Source: Novosphingobium sp. 28-62-57 (lineage in GTDB: Bacteria > Pseudomonadota > Alphaproteobacteria > Sphingomonadales > Sphingomonadaceae). Taken from it: a stretch of DNA of 64,000 nt. Position numbers and translations under genes: made by a program. The notes under the pieces are model-generated. The model made no database searches, had not been told where the DNA came from, and saw only the letters and a program-made list of their open reading frames with translations. Location of the stretch: positions 682,001 through 746,000 of the forward strand of contig NCGO01000001.1 in assembly GCA_002256985.1 (NCBI GenBank). The letters are read 5' to 3'. Positions 9,068-18,032 of the stretch are shown here, in pieces (the stretch's first letter is position 1; every line of letters begins with the position of its first letter).

Positions 9068-10993
9068 ATGCCCGAAGCGAATTCGCCAAGTTCTGCACGG
9101 TTTTCAGCCGCACGCGCCACCATCAGGATGGTGTCACGTGTGCTTGCGTCCTTGAGGCGAGATCAGAGCGGCAACGTGCTGATGATATTTGCTTTTTCCA
9201 TTGTGCCTTTGCTGGCACTGGTGGGCTCAAGCATCGATATGGGGCGGGCATATCTGATCGAAGCACGCTTGCAACAGGCCTGCGATGCCGGCGTGCTTGG
9301 TGCGCGCAAGGAACTGGGCGCCATCAGCAATTTCAATGTTGATACCGACGGAGACACGGTCGCTGGCAAAGGCAACCGCTTCTTCAACGCGAACTTTGGC
9401 GATGGCATCTATAATTCCATCGATCGCGATTTTCAGTTGGAAATCGGCGAGGGCAACTCGATCAACGGCATTGCATCGGTCGTCTTGCCAACAGATATCA
9501 TGCAGTTCTTCGGCAAGGATCAGATCGATATTTCGGTGACCTGCAAGGCCGAATTGACCGTGCCCAATACCGATATCGTCATGGCGCTCGACGTGACCGG
9601 ATCGATGGCAGAGAGCAACCCGGACGACACCACGGCCCGGATTTCCGTGCTGAAGAGCGTGGTCAAAGACTTCTTCACAACGATGGAAGCAACCCGCCAG
9701 CCTGAAAGCCGCATACGCTATGGCTTCGTGCCCTATTCGACCAACGTGAATGTCGGTTCGGTGCTGAAGGACGAATGGGTCGTTCCGCAGTGGGACTATC
9801 CTTCGCGCACCTTGATCGGGGCGAACAATGCCGGGGGGATGTTCAGCTATTACAGTTCGGTCTCTCCGGTTTCGGGCACCTACTTCACAACCAAGAGCAC
9901 GTTTGCTGCAACGGTCGGCGGTGGCGGGGGATTGACCTGCAACAAGCCTGCCAACACGATGACCGTCAACACGGCGCTGCAATCGACGACCACCGAGGCC
10001 GTGACCAATCCAGCGGGTACGCGCACGATCAGCACCTATCTGCGCACCCGCAATGGCAATACCTATTCGGTCAGCCTTTCCGGCAGTACCTGCACGCTTT
10101 CTACCACCACTTACGCCTCATACGTCGATACCTATCGCTATATCACCGAGCCTTCGGTGGGTACCGGCACTTCGTGGCAGTACCGGGATGTCAGCCGCAA
10201 CACGGCAGATTGGCGGACGGCATCAAACGGGTGCATCGAAGAGCGGTCGACTTACGAGATTGACGATTTCGACAACGTCGACCTGAGCCGCGCGTTCGAT
10301 CTTGATATCGATCTGGTGCCAACAGCTGGCGATCCTGACACGCAGTGGCGGCCGATGTATCCCTCGATGATCTATGAGCGTGCGCGCCGGTGGGACGGGA
10401 CCGGCAATTTCGTGACCGAAACTGTTGTCACCAATGAAGAGTTTCTGGCTCCCGGGGTGGCTGGCTTTGCCGCTTGTCCGGCTGCAGCGCGCAAGCTGCA
10501 AGTCTGGAATCAAAGCGATTATGAGGCCTATATCGACAGTCTGGCCGCGGCTGGCAGCACCTATCACGATATCGGCATGATCTGGGCGGCGCGCCTGCTT
10601 TCTCCCACAGGCCTGTTTGCCGCGGAGAACGCCGATATGTCGCCCAAACGGCGCACGACGCGGCATCTGATCTTCCTGACCGACGGTCAGACGTCCTCGC
10701 TCGACATCAGCTATTCGTCCTATGGGGTAGAGCCGATTGCGCAGCGGCGGTGGAGCCCGGCATCTGCGCTGACCCTGACCGAGACGATCGAGAAGCGGTT
10801 TTCCTTCGCGTGCGAGCAGGCAAAGAAGAAGAACATCAAAGTCTGGTTCATCGCGTTTGGCACTGAATTGAACCCGGTCATGACCAACTGTGCTGGCACC
10901 GGCTATTACTTCAAGGCTGGCAATGCCGCTGAGCTGGATCAGGCGTTCAAGCAGATCGCCAAGTCCATCGGTGACCTGAGGCTGTCGCTATGA
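9068..10993 (+). CDS. TadG-like pilus assembly protein with vWA domain
   Basis: Tad (tight adherence) pilus minor component. The 641-residue protein has a pilin-like N-terminus (QSGNVLMIFAFSIVPLLALVG) that anchors it in the inner membrane. A von Willebrand factor A domain has a metal site of D175-x-T-G-S (DVTGSM) and the distal LIFLTDGQ at D539. The roughly 360 residues between these are far more than a plain vWA fold needs, implying a Ser/Thr/Tyr-rich insertion with several Cys. The start is taken as the ATG at 9068 with GGGTGG upstream; an ATG at 9128 just before the basic segment is possible. It is followed by two TadE genes in one operon. Confidence 0.85.
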   Translation: MPEANSPSSARFSAARATIRMVSRVLASLRRDQSGNVLMIFAFSIVPLLALVGSSIDMGRAYLIEARLQQACDAGVLGARKELGAISNFNVDTDGDTVAGKGNRFFNANFGDGIYNSIDRDFQLEIGEGNSINGIASVVLPTDIMQFFGKDQIDISVTCKAELTVPNTDIVMALDVTGSMAESNPDDTTARISVLKSVVKDFFTTMEATRQPESRIRYGFVPYSTNVNVGSVLKDEWVVPQWDYPSRTLIGANNAGGMFSYYSSVSPVSGTYFTTKSTFAATVGGGGGLTCNKPANTMTVNTALQSTTTEAVTNPAGTRTISTYLRTRNGNTYSVSLSGSTCTLSTTTYASYVDTYRYITEPSVGTGTSWQYRDVSRNTADWRTASNGCIEERSTYEIDDFDNVDLSRAFDLDIDLVPTAGDPDTQWRPMYPSMIYERARRWDGTGNFVTETVVTNEEFLAPGVAGFAACPAAARKLQVWNQSDYEAYIDSLAAAGSTYHDIGMIWAARLLSPTGLFAAENADMSPKRRTTRHLIFLTDGQTSSLDISYSSYGVEPIAQRRWSPASALTLTETIEKRFSFACEQAKKKNIKVWFIAFGTELNPVMTNCAGTGYYFKAGNAAELDQAFKQIAKSIGDLRLSL

Positions 10994-11006
10994 ACAGGCG
11001 GGCCGC

Positions 11007-11603
11007 ATGAACAAACGGGCGCGCTTGTCAGCGCTGTGCGGTGCGAACGAGGGTGTCGCCGCGGTCGAATTTGCGCTGGTTGCACCGACGCTGGCGCTGG
11101 TGCTGATGGGTCTGTTCGATCTGGGCTATACGGTTTACGCCAACACGATGCTGCAAGGTGCGCTGCAGCGCGCCGCTCGTGCGGCAACTGTGGAAGGCGC
11201 AGCAAACCTTTTGACCAAGATCGACAAGAAGGTTGAAACCGATGTGAGGCGGGTGGTGCCTGATGCGGCGCTGACGTTCTCGCGCAAGGCCTATGCGAAT
11301 TTTTCCGATGTCGGCGTGGCCGAGGATTTTACCGACGCCAATGGCAATGGCCTGTGCGATGATGCCGAAGCGTTTGAGGACGCCAACGGCAATGGCAGCT
11401 GGGATCAGGATCGTGGTGCTGCAGGTCTGGGCGGTGCGCGCGATGCGGTGCTCTATTCGGTCACGATGACCTATAAGCGCAAGTTTCCGATGGCAGCGCT
11501 GCTGGGCATGTCCGACACGGTGACCAACCAGGCGGTTACGATCCTGCGCAACCAGCCCTATGACCTGCAAAAGAGCGTCGCCAAACTGGGCAACTGCACA
11601 TGA
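11007..11603 (+). CDS. TadE-like pseudopilin with putative calcium-binding loops
   Basis: A 198-residue minor pilin-like protein of the Tad system. The N-terminal segment EGVAAVEFALVAPTLALVLMG is the TadE signature: small residue, then a Glu five positions into the hydrophobic helix. The mid-region carries two DANGNG repeats about 20 residues apart, each followed by an Asp (DANGNGLCDD and DANGNGSWDQD), the spacing of EF-hand-like or dockerin-like calcium loops. The gene starts 13 nt after TadG and its stop overlaps the next TadE gene (ATGA), so all three are co-translated. Confidence 0.85.
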   Translation: MNKRARLSALCGANEGVAAVEFALVAPTLALVLMGLFDLGYTVYANTMLQGALQRAARAATVEGAANLLTKIDKKVETDVRRVVPDAALTFSRKAYANFSDVGVAEDFTDANGNGLCDDAEAFEDANGNGSWDQDRGAAGLGGARDAVLYSVTMTYKRKFPMAALLGMSDTVTNQAVTILRNQPYDLQKSVAKLGNCT

Positions 11604-12265
11604 GAGGCTTGGCAGCGAAGCTTTGGCGGGACCGGTCAGGCCTTGCCGCTGTGGAAATGGCGCTGGGTTTGCCGGTGATCCTGATGCTTGGCCTGTGGGG
11701 AGCGGAGCTTGGCAATCTTGCGATAACGCACATGCGGATCAGCCAGATCGGCACGCAATTGGCAGACAACGGTTCGCGCATCGGCGATGTCTCGCTGCTG
11801 GAGAACCTGAGCATCTATGAAAGCGATATCAACGATATCCTCAAAGGTGCCGATATTCAGTCGGGCAGCCTTGAATTGTTCAAGCATGGCCGTGTGGTGA
11901 TCAGCAGCCTTGAAGTGGTGCCGGGAACAGAGGACACGCAATACATTCACTGGCAGCGCTGCAAGGGCAAGCGCGCATTCCAATCAAACTATGGCCCCGA
12001 AGGCACGGGCCTTGATGGTTCGCTGGTCGGCATGGGCCCACCGGGTGATGAGGTGACCGCGGTGGATGGCGATGCGGTGATCTTCGTCGAGATTGAATAT
12101 GCCTATCAGCCGATTGTCAGCCAGCGGTTTGTGCCCAACGCCGTGGTGCGCACAATCGCCACGTTCAATGTCCGCGATGACCGCGATCTTGCGCAGATCT
12201 ATCAGCGCAACCCGGCCTCCCCCGATCCCATTGCGCGCTGCACGGTTTATGATGACGCGGTCTGA
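11600..12265 (+). CDS. TadE-like pseudopilin
   Basis: A 221-residue protein with the TadE N-terminus SGLAAVEMALGLPVILMLGLWG (Glu inside the hydrophobic helix) and a soluble, presumably periplasmic remainder with few landmarks. The start overlaps the preceding TadE stop by four bases. With the vWA TadG and the other TadE it forms the minor-pilin module of a Flp/Tad pilus whose pilins lie at 15.9-16.3 kb and whose ATPase lies at 48.9 kb. Confidence 0.83.
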   Translation: MRGLAAKLWRDRSGLAAVEMALGLPVILMLGLWGAELGNLAITHMRISQIGTQLADNGSRIGDVSLLENLSIYESDINDILKGADIQSGSLELFKHGRVVISSLEVVPGTEDTQYIHWQRCKGKRAFQSNYGPEGTGLDGSLVGMGPPGDEVTAVDGDAVIFVEIEYAYQPIVSQRFVPNAVVRTIATFNVRDDRDLAQIYQRNPASPDPIARCTVYDDAV

Positions 12266-12272
12266 CAAAGCA

Positions 12273-12309
12273 AAGGGAGCGCCGGCATGGCCGACGCTCC
12301 CCTGCTTTC
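12273..12309. terminator. Bidirectional hairpin terminator
   Basis: The stem GGGAGCG...CGCTCCC is extended inward by CGGC/GCCG with an ATG loop. It lies between the convergent TadE and pdhB genes, with a CTGCTTT tail on the plus side. Confidence 0.7.
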
Positions 12310-12329
12310 CTCACGAACCCGTGTCAAAC

Positions 12330-13721
12330 TCAGCGATAGCAGACCTGCCGGACAGCGGCGGCGACCTTGGCTGAATTGATCAGGGCCAGCTTTTCAAGAT
12401 TGGCGGCATAAGGCAGCGGCACGTCTTCGTTGCAGACGCGCAGCACAGGCGCATCGAGGTGATCGAAGCCCTCTTCCATGCAGATCGCGATGATCTCCGA
12501 TGCAATCGAGCAGACCGGGAAGCCTTCTTCGGCCACGACCATGCGGTTGGTCTTGGCCAGCGAGGCCAGCACAGTCGCCTTGTCGAGCGGGCGCAAGGTG
12601 CGCAGATCGATCACTTCGGCATCGATGCCTTCGGCGGCAAGCGTTTCTGCCGCTTCGAGCGCGAAGCCTACGCCGATGGAGTAGGACACGATGGTCACGT
12701 CCTTGCCGGGGCGGACGATGCGTGCCTTGCCGATGGGCAGGACGAAATCATCAATCGCAGGCACATCGAACGTGCGGCCATAGACCAGTTCGTTTTCGAG
12801 GAAGACGACCGGATCTTCGCTGCGGATGGCTGCGCGCAGCAGGCCCTTGGCATCGGCACTGTCATAAGGCGCGATCACGACCACGCCGGGGACGCTGGCA
12901 TACCATGGACCATAGTTCTGCGAATGCTGTGCGCCAACGCGGCTGGCGGCACCGTTGGGGCCGCGGAACACGATGGGGCAGCGCATCTGGCCACCGGACA
13001 TGTAGTTGGTCTTGGCGGCCGAATTGATGATATGGTCAATCGCCTGCATGGCGAAATTGAACGTCATGAATTCGATCACCGGGCGCAAGCCGCCCATGGC
13101 CGCGCCTGCACCGATGCCGGCAAAGCCATATTCGGTGATAGGCGTATCGATCACGCGGCGAGGGCCAAACTCTTCGAGCAGGCCTTGCGTGACTTTGTAG
13201 GCGCCCTGATATTCGGCCACTTCTTCGCCCATCACGAAGACGCGGTCGTCGGCGCGCATTTCCTCGGCCATCGCATCGCGCAACGCTTCGCGGACCGTGG
13301 TGGGGACCATCGTGGTTCCGGCGGGAAGCTCAGGATCGGCAGCAGGCTTTGCGTCCGTCTTGGGAGCGATGGCCGCTGCAGCCTTGGCTTTGGGATCGAG
13401 CCCTGCTGGCGCGACGCTCTCGGCGGCCTTCTGTTCCACCGCGGGCGCAGCAGCAGGGGCTGCCACTGGTGCAGCGTCATCATCGCCCTTGATCGTGGCG
13501 ATCACGGTGCCGACTTTCACGCCCTCGGTGCCTTCAGCCACGAGGATTTCGCCGATCACGCCTTCGTCGATGGCTTCGAATTCCATCGTTGCCTTGTCGG
13601 TTTCGATCTCGGCAATGATATCGCCGGACTTCACTTCATCGCCGGTCTTGACCAGCCACTTGGCCAGCGTGCCCTCTTCCATCGTCGGCGAGAGAGCGGG
13701 CATCTTCAGTTCGATAGCCAT
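12330..13721 (-). CDS. pdhB: Pyruvate dehydrogenase E1 beta subunit with N-terminal lipoyl domain
   Basis: Oxidative decarboxylation of pyruvate together with E1 alpha. The 463-residue protein has an N-terminal lipoyl domain (residues 1-80) with the modified lysine K43 in ETDKATMEF, an Ala/Pro linker (about 85-135), then the E1-beta transketolase-type domain ([48 protein letters not shown]) and the C-terminal domain with [10 protein letters not shown] lipoyl domain fused to E1 beta is known from alphaproteobacteria such as rhizobia and Zymomonas. It starts one base after pdhA. No E2 or E3 gene is in the window. LipA at the left edge makes its cofactor. Confidence 0.96.
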   Translation of the reverse strand: MAIELKMPALSPTMEEGTLAKWLVKTGDEVKSGDIIAEIETDKATMEFEAIDEGVIGEILVAEGTEGVKVGTVIATIKGDDDAAPVAAPAAAPAVEQKAAESVAPAGLDPKAKAAAAIAPKTDAKPAADPELPAGTTMVPTTVREALRDAMAEEMRADDRVFVMGEEVAEYQGAYKVTQGLLEEFGPRRVIDTPITEYGFAGIGAGAAMGGLRPVIEFMTFNFAMQAIDHIINSAAKTNYMSGGQMRCPIVFRGPNGAASRVGAQHSQNYGPWYASVPGVVVIAPYDSADAKGLLRAAIRSEDPVVFLENELVYGRTFDVPAIDDFVLPIGKARIVRPGKDVTIVSYSIGVGFALEAAETLAAEGIDAEVIDLRTLRPLDKATVLASLAKTNRMVVAEEGFPVCSIASEIIAICMEEGFDHLDAPVLRVCNEDVPLPYAANLEKLALINSAKVAAAVRQVCYR

Positions 13722-13722
13722 C

Positions 13723-14937
13723 TCAGTAGGTCTCCACCAGCACGTCGGTATAAAGCTCGGCCTCGTTCGGCTCGGGCGATGTTTCGGCGAAGTCTGCCGC
13801 CTCGGCGACAGTCTGGCGAATGCGCTTGTCGATTTCCTTGATCTTCTCTTCGGCCACGCCGCGCTTCAGCAGTTCGGCCTTGGCGGCTTCGATCGGATCG
13901 TGATTGTCGCGCATGTCCTGCACTTCTTCGCGGCTGCGATACTTGGCCGGGTCGGACATGGAGTGACCGCGATAGCGATAGGTCTTCAGTTCCATCAGCA
14001 CCGGACCATTGCCGGCGCGGACATATTCCAGCGCCACTTCGGCAGCTTGCCGCACTTCGAGCACGTCCATGCCGTTCACATCCATGCCGGGAATGCGGAA
14101 CGCGGTGCCACGGCGATAGAAGTGCGTTTCAGCCGAACCGCGCTTTACCGCCGTGCCCATCGCATAGCCGTTGTTTTCGACCACGAAGATGATCGGCAGA
14201 TTCCACAGTGCGGCCATGTTGAACGTTTCATAAACCTGGCCCTGGTTTGCAGCGCCATCGCCGAAATAGGCCATGCACACGCCGCCATCGCCGCGATATT
14301 TGTGCGCGAAGGCCAGTCCTGCGCCCAATGGCACTTGCGCGCCAACAATGCCGTGGCCGCCATAGAATTTGTGTTCGGTGCTGAACATGTGCATCGAACC
14401 GCCCTTCCCGCGCGAAATCCCCGCGCCACGTCCGGTCAGTTCGGCCATGATCAGTTTGGGATCAATGCCATAGGCAAGCATGTGCCCGTGATCGCGGTAG
14501 CCCGTGATCACGCTGTCATGGCCTTCGGTCAAAGCCGACTGCAGGCCCACAGCGACCGCTTCCTGACCGATGTAGAGGTGGCAGAAGCCGCCGATCAGAC
14601 CGAGGCCATAAAGCTGGCCCGCCTTTTCCTCAAAGCGGCGGATGAGCACCATCTGCTCGTAGAACTTCAGCAGTTCCTCGTCGCTGGCGTCATAGCGCTT
14701 GTTGTTGGCGTGGGCCTGCTGGAGGCTGCGCAAGGCAAACGCGGCTTCATCGGCAAGCGAAGATGCGATCGTTGGCTCCGCTTCAGGCTTTGCCGCACGC
14801 GGCGCTCTTGATTTGGGAGCGGGCTTTGCGGCGGTGCTGGCCGCGGGGGTGGCCGTTGAGGGCCTGGCGGATTTTGCCAAGTCTGGGGTTCCTTTTGTGG
14901 CAGCCTCACGTTCCGTAACGTCCGGAATGTCTTGCAT
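13723..14937 (-). CDS. pdhA: Pyruvate dehydrogenase E1 alpha subunit
   Basis: Thiamine-diphosphate-dependent E1 alpha, partner of the next gene. The 404-residue protein has an Ala/Pro-rich N-terminal extension (about residues 1-60) before the conserved [18 protein letters not shown]. The ThDP/Mg motif begins GDGAANQGQ near residue 228 and ends at VVENN about 30 residues later. The [16 protein letters not shown] phosphorylation-loop segment and the [13 protein letters not shown] active-site loop are present. The start is taken as the ATG at 14937, five codons inside the longest frame. One base separates its stop from pdhB. Confidence 0.96.
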   Translation of the reverse strand: MQDIPDVTEREAATKGTPDLAKSARPSTATPAASTAAKPAPKSRAPRAAKPEAEPTIASSLADEAAFALRSLQQAHANNKRYDASDEELLKFYEQMVLIRRFEEKAGQLYGLGLIGGFCHLYIGQEAVAVGLQSALTEGHDSVITGYRDHGHMLAYGIDPKLIMAELTGRGAGISRGKGGSMHMFSTEHKFYGGHGIVGAQVPLGAGLAFAHKYRGDGGVCMAYFGDGAANQGQVYETFNMAALWNLPIIFVVENNGYAMGTAVKRGSAETHFYRRGTAFRIPGMDVNGMDVLEVRQAAEVALEYVRAGNGPVLMELKTYRYRGHSMSDPAKYRSREEVQDMRDNHDPIEAAKAELLKRGVAEEKIKEIDKRIRQTVAEAADFAETSPEPNEAELYTDVLVETY

Positions 14938-15128
14938 GCCTATACCGCACAAGCCGCCAATCGCAACGGTGTTCGCTAGGCACGAACCGCTAACGGATAC
15001 CTATGCAACTTGTTGGAACCAAAATGGTTATGGGTTCGCGATTGCAGCATTTTTTGACTGCCAGACGGAAAAGCGCCTGCACAAGAATCCCCGCGCCGGG
15101 CGGGCTGCTGGATCGGAAGGAGAGCAAA

Positions 15129-15205
15129 TGGTGCACCCGGAGCGATTCGAACGCCCGGCCCTCAGATTCGTAGTCTGATGCTCTATCCAGCTGAGCTACG
15201 GGTGC
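15129..15205 (-). tRNA. tRNA-Arg(ACG), copy 1, CCA encoded
   Basis: The reverse complement folds as a full cloverleaf: acceptor GCACCCG/CGGGTGC, D-arm GCTC...GAGC, anticodon stem TCAGA/TCTGA with loop CTACGAA (anticodon ACG), T-loop TTCGAAT, discriminator A and an encoded CCA. It is 77 nt including CCA. Confidence 0.97.
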
Positions 15206-15253
15206 CTGCCATTTCCATCCCGACAATTCCCGAGGAGCAGACCCCTTGGGAAA

Positions 15254-15330
15254 TGGTGCACCCGGAGCGATTCGAACGCCCGGCCCTCAGATTCGTAGTC
15301 TGATGCTCTATCCAGCTGAGCTACGGGTGC
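15254..15330 (-). tRNA. tRNA-Arg(ACG), copy 2, CCA encoded
   Basis: Identical in sequence to the copy 48 nt further left, with the same ACG anticodon and encoded CCA. This copy is upstream of the other in the direction of transcription, so the pair probably comes from one precursor. The ACG anticodon is normally edited to ICG by TadA to read CGU/CGC/CGA. Confidence 0.97.
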
Positions 15331-15345
15331 TTGGGAGAAGCGCCT

Positions 15346-15810
15346 TTAGGGGGCTGATTCTGCTTTGGCAACCCCTTCAAGAAAACGAATCAGTGCCTGA
15401 GCAAGCGGGACGTCGAGCGGGGGCATGGCGAGGCCGGGCAGCTGCGCCGGGGCGAACCAGGCGATGGCCGAACCGGCTTCGCGCGGTTGGGGCTCCCCTT
15501 CCCACTTGAAGGTTGCATAAAGCAACAGCAGCAATGGCCGCTCACCCCCAATGGTACTTCCCACAGCAAATGAAACCGGTGCAAGATCAGATAGATCGAT
15601 AGTAACGCCAAGCTCTTCGTCGGTTTCTCTTACAACTGCGGATTCGCAGCTTTCACCCGGTTCCACTTTGCCGCCGGGAAACTCCCAAAGCCCGCCATGC
15701 GCCTTGTCTGGCGGGCGCTTCTGCATCAGCACGCGGCCGCTTTGATCCACGATGGCCAACCCCACCACGATCAGCACTGTCGATAAATCTTCCATGGGCG
15801 CTGCAACCAT
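15346..15810 (-). CDS. mutT: Nudix hydrolase, MutT-type 8-oxo-dGTP diphosphatase
   Basis: Removes 8-oxo-dGTP from the nucleotide pool and so prevents A:T to C:G transversions. The 154-residue protein has a complete Nudix box (GX5EX7REUXEEXGU) at residues 47-69, ending RETDEELGV, preceded by LMQKRPPDKAHGGLWEFPGG, which is typical of MutT. The frame extends 20 codons upstream. I chose the ATG at 15810 with AAGAG just upstream; an ATG at 15795 is also possible. It is divergent from the first Flp pilin (59 nt), and its stop lies 15 nt from a tRNA-Arg gene on the same strand. Confidence 0.9.
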   Translation of the reverse strand: MVAAPMEDLSTVLIVVGLAIVDQSGRVLMQKRPPDKAHGGLWEFPGGKVEPGESCESAVVRETDEELGVTIDLSDLAPVSFAVGSTIGGERPLLLLLYATFKWEGEPQPREAGSAIAWFAPAQLPGLAMPPLDVPLAQALIRFLEGVAKAESAP

Positions 15811-15869
15811 CAACTCTTTCTTAGGGAACAACCCGTAATTTCGTGCACACCGCTTACTTGGGAATGACA

Positions 15870-16052
15870 ATGAAGAAGATCCTTCAACACCTCTTCCGCA
15901 ACGTGAGCGGTGCCACTGCTATTGAATATGGCCTGCTGATCTCTTTGATCGGTCTGGCAGCAACCTTTGGCATGAAGTCGTTCGGTGACGCTGTCTACAA
16001 TCTGTACGTTGGCGTCAACACAAACACCTCCGACAAAATCGAGGGCAATTAA
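15870..16052 (+). CDS. Flp-type type IVb pilin (copy 1)
   Basis: A 60-residue major pilin precursor of the Flp/Tad family. A short basic leader (MKKILQHLFRNVSG) precedes the processing site: cleavage after Gly14 would expose ATAIEYGLLISLIGLAA, with the conserved Glu five residues into the mature helix. The start at 15870 was preferred over a GTG nine codons upstream because GGGA lies about 10 nt before it. The second pilin follows 103 nt downstream in the same direction. Confidence 0.88.
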   Translation: MKKILQHLFRNVSGATAIEYGLLISLIGLAATFGMKSFGDAVYNLYVGVNTNTSDKIEGN

Positions 16053-16155
16053 CGGCTTTTTAGGCTTTGATACGTACTGATGCGAATGCTCGCTCCGGGG
16101 ACAAAGTTTGGGGCGGGACGGGAAGACAAGAAGACCTTTACTCTAGGAGACCGAC

Positions 16156-16341
16156 ATGAAGCTTTTCCGCAACCTGCTCGCCGACAACGAAGGCGCGACC
16201 GCAATTGAATACGGCCTGATCGCCGCTCTGGTGGCCGTTGCTGCCATCGCCGCCATGAGCCAGCTGGGCACCTCGCTGAGCAACACCTTCACCGGCGTTG
16301 GCTCGGAAATGGATACCGCGATCACGAACGCGAACCCATAA
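16156..16341 (+). CDS. Flp-type type IVb pilin (copy 2)
   Basis: A 61-residue Flp pilin precursor: leader MKLFRNLLADNEG, predicted prepilin-peptidase cut after Gly13, then ATAIEYGLIAALVAVAAIAAM. It is preceded by a strong ribosome-binding site (AGGAGA, 6 nt spacing) and followed by a good terminator, which suggests high expression and that this is the main pilin. No prepilin peptidase, secretin or TadB/C gene lies beside it. Confidence 0.92.
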   Translation: MKLFRNLLADNEGATAIEYGLIAALVAVAAIAAMSQLGTSLSNTFTGVGSEMDTAITNANP

Positions 16342-16378
16342 TCTCGGGCCCATAATCCTGGGCTAGTTCAATTCGCAG

Positions 16379-16413
16379 GAAGGGCGGGTACCTCAGGTAT
16401 CCGCCCTTTCTTT
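16379..16413. terminator. Bidirectional intrinsic terminator
   Basis: A long stem AAGGGCGGGTACC / GGTATCCGCCCTT with a TCA loop and one G-T pair is followed by TTCTTT. It lies between the convergent Flp pilin and M48 protease genes. Confidence 0.85.
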
Positions 16414-16429
16414 ATGTCCGCAAGATCGA

Positions 16430-17914
16430 TCAGTAGCTGACCAGTTTGACCCTTTGCCCGGGCACCAGCCTGCTGTTCGACGTCAAACCATTCAAGACCA
16501 GAAACCGTTCGAGCGGACGATCGGTAAATGCCATTCTGGCGGCAAGATTTTGCAGCGTGTCGCCAGACTTTACAGTGACCACCGTAACCTTGCGCGGCCT
16601 GACCGCAGAGGCTTCTGTCGCATTGATCCGACGCAGCGATTGGAACAGGCTGTTGAACTGTCCCGCCTGCCCGGCCTGGCTGATGGTGACGAAATGGTAG
16701 GCCTGATTGGGCGCAAACTCGTAAGCAAACACTACGATATCAACCTGCCCGTTGCCCGACGTGGCCCGCGCCGTGCCATAGGCGGCACGCAAGCCATTCA
16801 CCGTCGTTGTCTCGATCGATTGCGGGGCCAGTCGCTGCTGGCTGGACAGGCCGGTGAACGCGGTGCGGATATAGGCGTCAAGATTGCCGTTGTAGGCCGC
16901 CGTCGTGAACTCGCCCTTGCCGGACTGTCCAGATATGGCGACCGAGCGCGTGCCATTTACGAGATAGAACCCGTTTGGCGCCTGAAACGCGAGGCGCAAG
17001 GCGGGGTGGGTGAACTTTGACCCGTCGACAATCCCCTGCGCCGGATCATCGCCATACGTCAGGCCGGCTATGCTGGTCAGGAACGGATCGCGATTCGTGC
17101 GCCCGGTAGCAGAGGCGCCTGCACGGTTCAGCGCGGCGCGCACGCGCGATGCAGGATCGGGGTGCGTGCTCGCCCATTGCGGGACCTGATTGGACGTCCC
17201 CTTGATCGCGGCATCAAGTGCATTCTGATTCGCCAGGCTTTGCAGCACCGTCGACATGGCGCGCGGATCGTAACCGGCGCGCTGCAGGTAGGTGATGCCC
17301 AGATTATCGGATTCGGTTTCCTGCCCGCGCGAATACTTCAGCGTCAGCAACTGGCTGCCCGTCGAGAAAATTTCCTGTCCGATCTGACCGAGCGCATTGT
17401 TGCCCAGCAAAGCGCCCGACAGAATCGAACCCAGCGCCCCCAGAAGCGCATTGCGCTTGGCCGCGCTTTCCCGCTTGGCAGCATGCCGGGCAGCAACGTG
17501 CCCCACTTCATGGCCCAGCACGCCTGCCAGTTCGGCCTCGTTGTTCATCAGCGCGGCCAATTGGCGCGTGACGTAGATATACCCGCCGGGAATCGCGAAA
17601 GCGTTGTTAACAGGCGAATTCAGCAGAGTGACGGTAAAGTCGCTGCGGGCATTGCCGAGGCCGGACTGCAGCGCGATGGTCTTGCCAATGCCCTCGACAT
17701 ACGTGGCGTGCGGCCCGGTCATCGCGCCGCCAAATTCCTGCAGCAACTGGGGATGCGCTTCTGCGCCTTGCTTCTTGTCGGCAGCGCTGATGGATTGCAC
17801 GGCCCCTTGCGCGTTCGCATGTCCGCCGCCTTTGACCATGGTTATCGGCAGAGCTGAAACGGCAATCACAGCCGCAGTTAAGATCGTGGCGCGCGAGCGG
17901 CGGGCAAATGACAT
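16430..17914 (-). CDS. Exported M48-family metalloprotease with C-terminal LysM-like domain
   Basis: A 494-residue zinc protease. A signal peptide is likely (hydrophobic residues 11-27, cleavage near AQG). The zinc motif is HEVGH at 135-139, with the third ligand Glu at about 201 in TESDNLG. The family's IPGGYIYVTRQL segment precedes the motif. The last ~50 residues (VKSGDTLQNLAARM...GLTSNSRLVPGQRVKLV) look like a LysM or peptidoglycan-binding unit, so it probably acts in the periplasm on envelope proteins, like BepA/YfgC-type proteases. The start has GGAG nine bases upstream. It converges with the Flp genes and lies 118 nt after accA on the same strand. Confidence 0.88.
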   Translation of the reverse strand: MSFARRSRATILTAAVIAVSALPITMVKGGGHANAQGAVQSISAADKKQGAEAHPQLLQEFGGAMTGPHATYVEGIGKTIALQSGLGNARSDFTVTLLNSPVNNAFAIPGGYIYVTRQLAALMNNEAELAGVLGHEVGHVAARHAAKRESAAKRNALLGALGSILSGALLGNNALGQIGQEIFSTGSQLLTLKYSRGQETESDNLGITYLQRAGYDPRAMSTVLQSLANQNALDAAIKGTSNQVPQWASTHPDPASRVRAALNRAGASATGRTNRDPFLTSIAGLTYGDDPAQGIVDGSKFTHPALRLAFQAPNGFYLVNGTRSVAISGQSGKGEFTTAAYNGNLDAYIRTAFTGLSSQQRLAPQSIETTTVNGLRAAYGTARATSGNGQVDIVVFAYEFAPNQAYHFVTISQAGQAGQFNSLFQSLRRINATEASAVRPRKVTVVTVKSGDTLQNLAARMAFTDRPLERFLVLNGLTSNSRLVPGQRVKLVSY

Positions 17915-17997
17915 CCTGTTCTCCCCAATGGATGCTTACGTAACGGGTCGTCCCGCTGCGCTTGCAGCCGGATTACTACCATTAACCAACTTCTCGC

Positions 17998-18015
17998 AAA
18001 TCGGGTTCCCGATTT
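17998..18015. repeat. Perfect short inverted repeat after accA
   Basis: AAATCGGG-TT-CCCGATTT: eight-bp arms with a two-base centre, 18 nt beyond the accA stop and 84 nt before the M48 start. It could be a weak terminator or a regulator site. Confidence 0.5.
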
Positions 18016-18032
18016 CCAGCAGATGGGTCCGA

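Noticed and set aside
15246-15509. 87-codon frame over the second tRNA-Arg
   Set aside because: Typical false protein from a tRNA and its flank; the DNA folds as a complete tRNA on the other strand.
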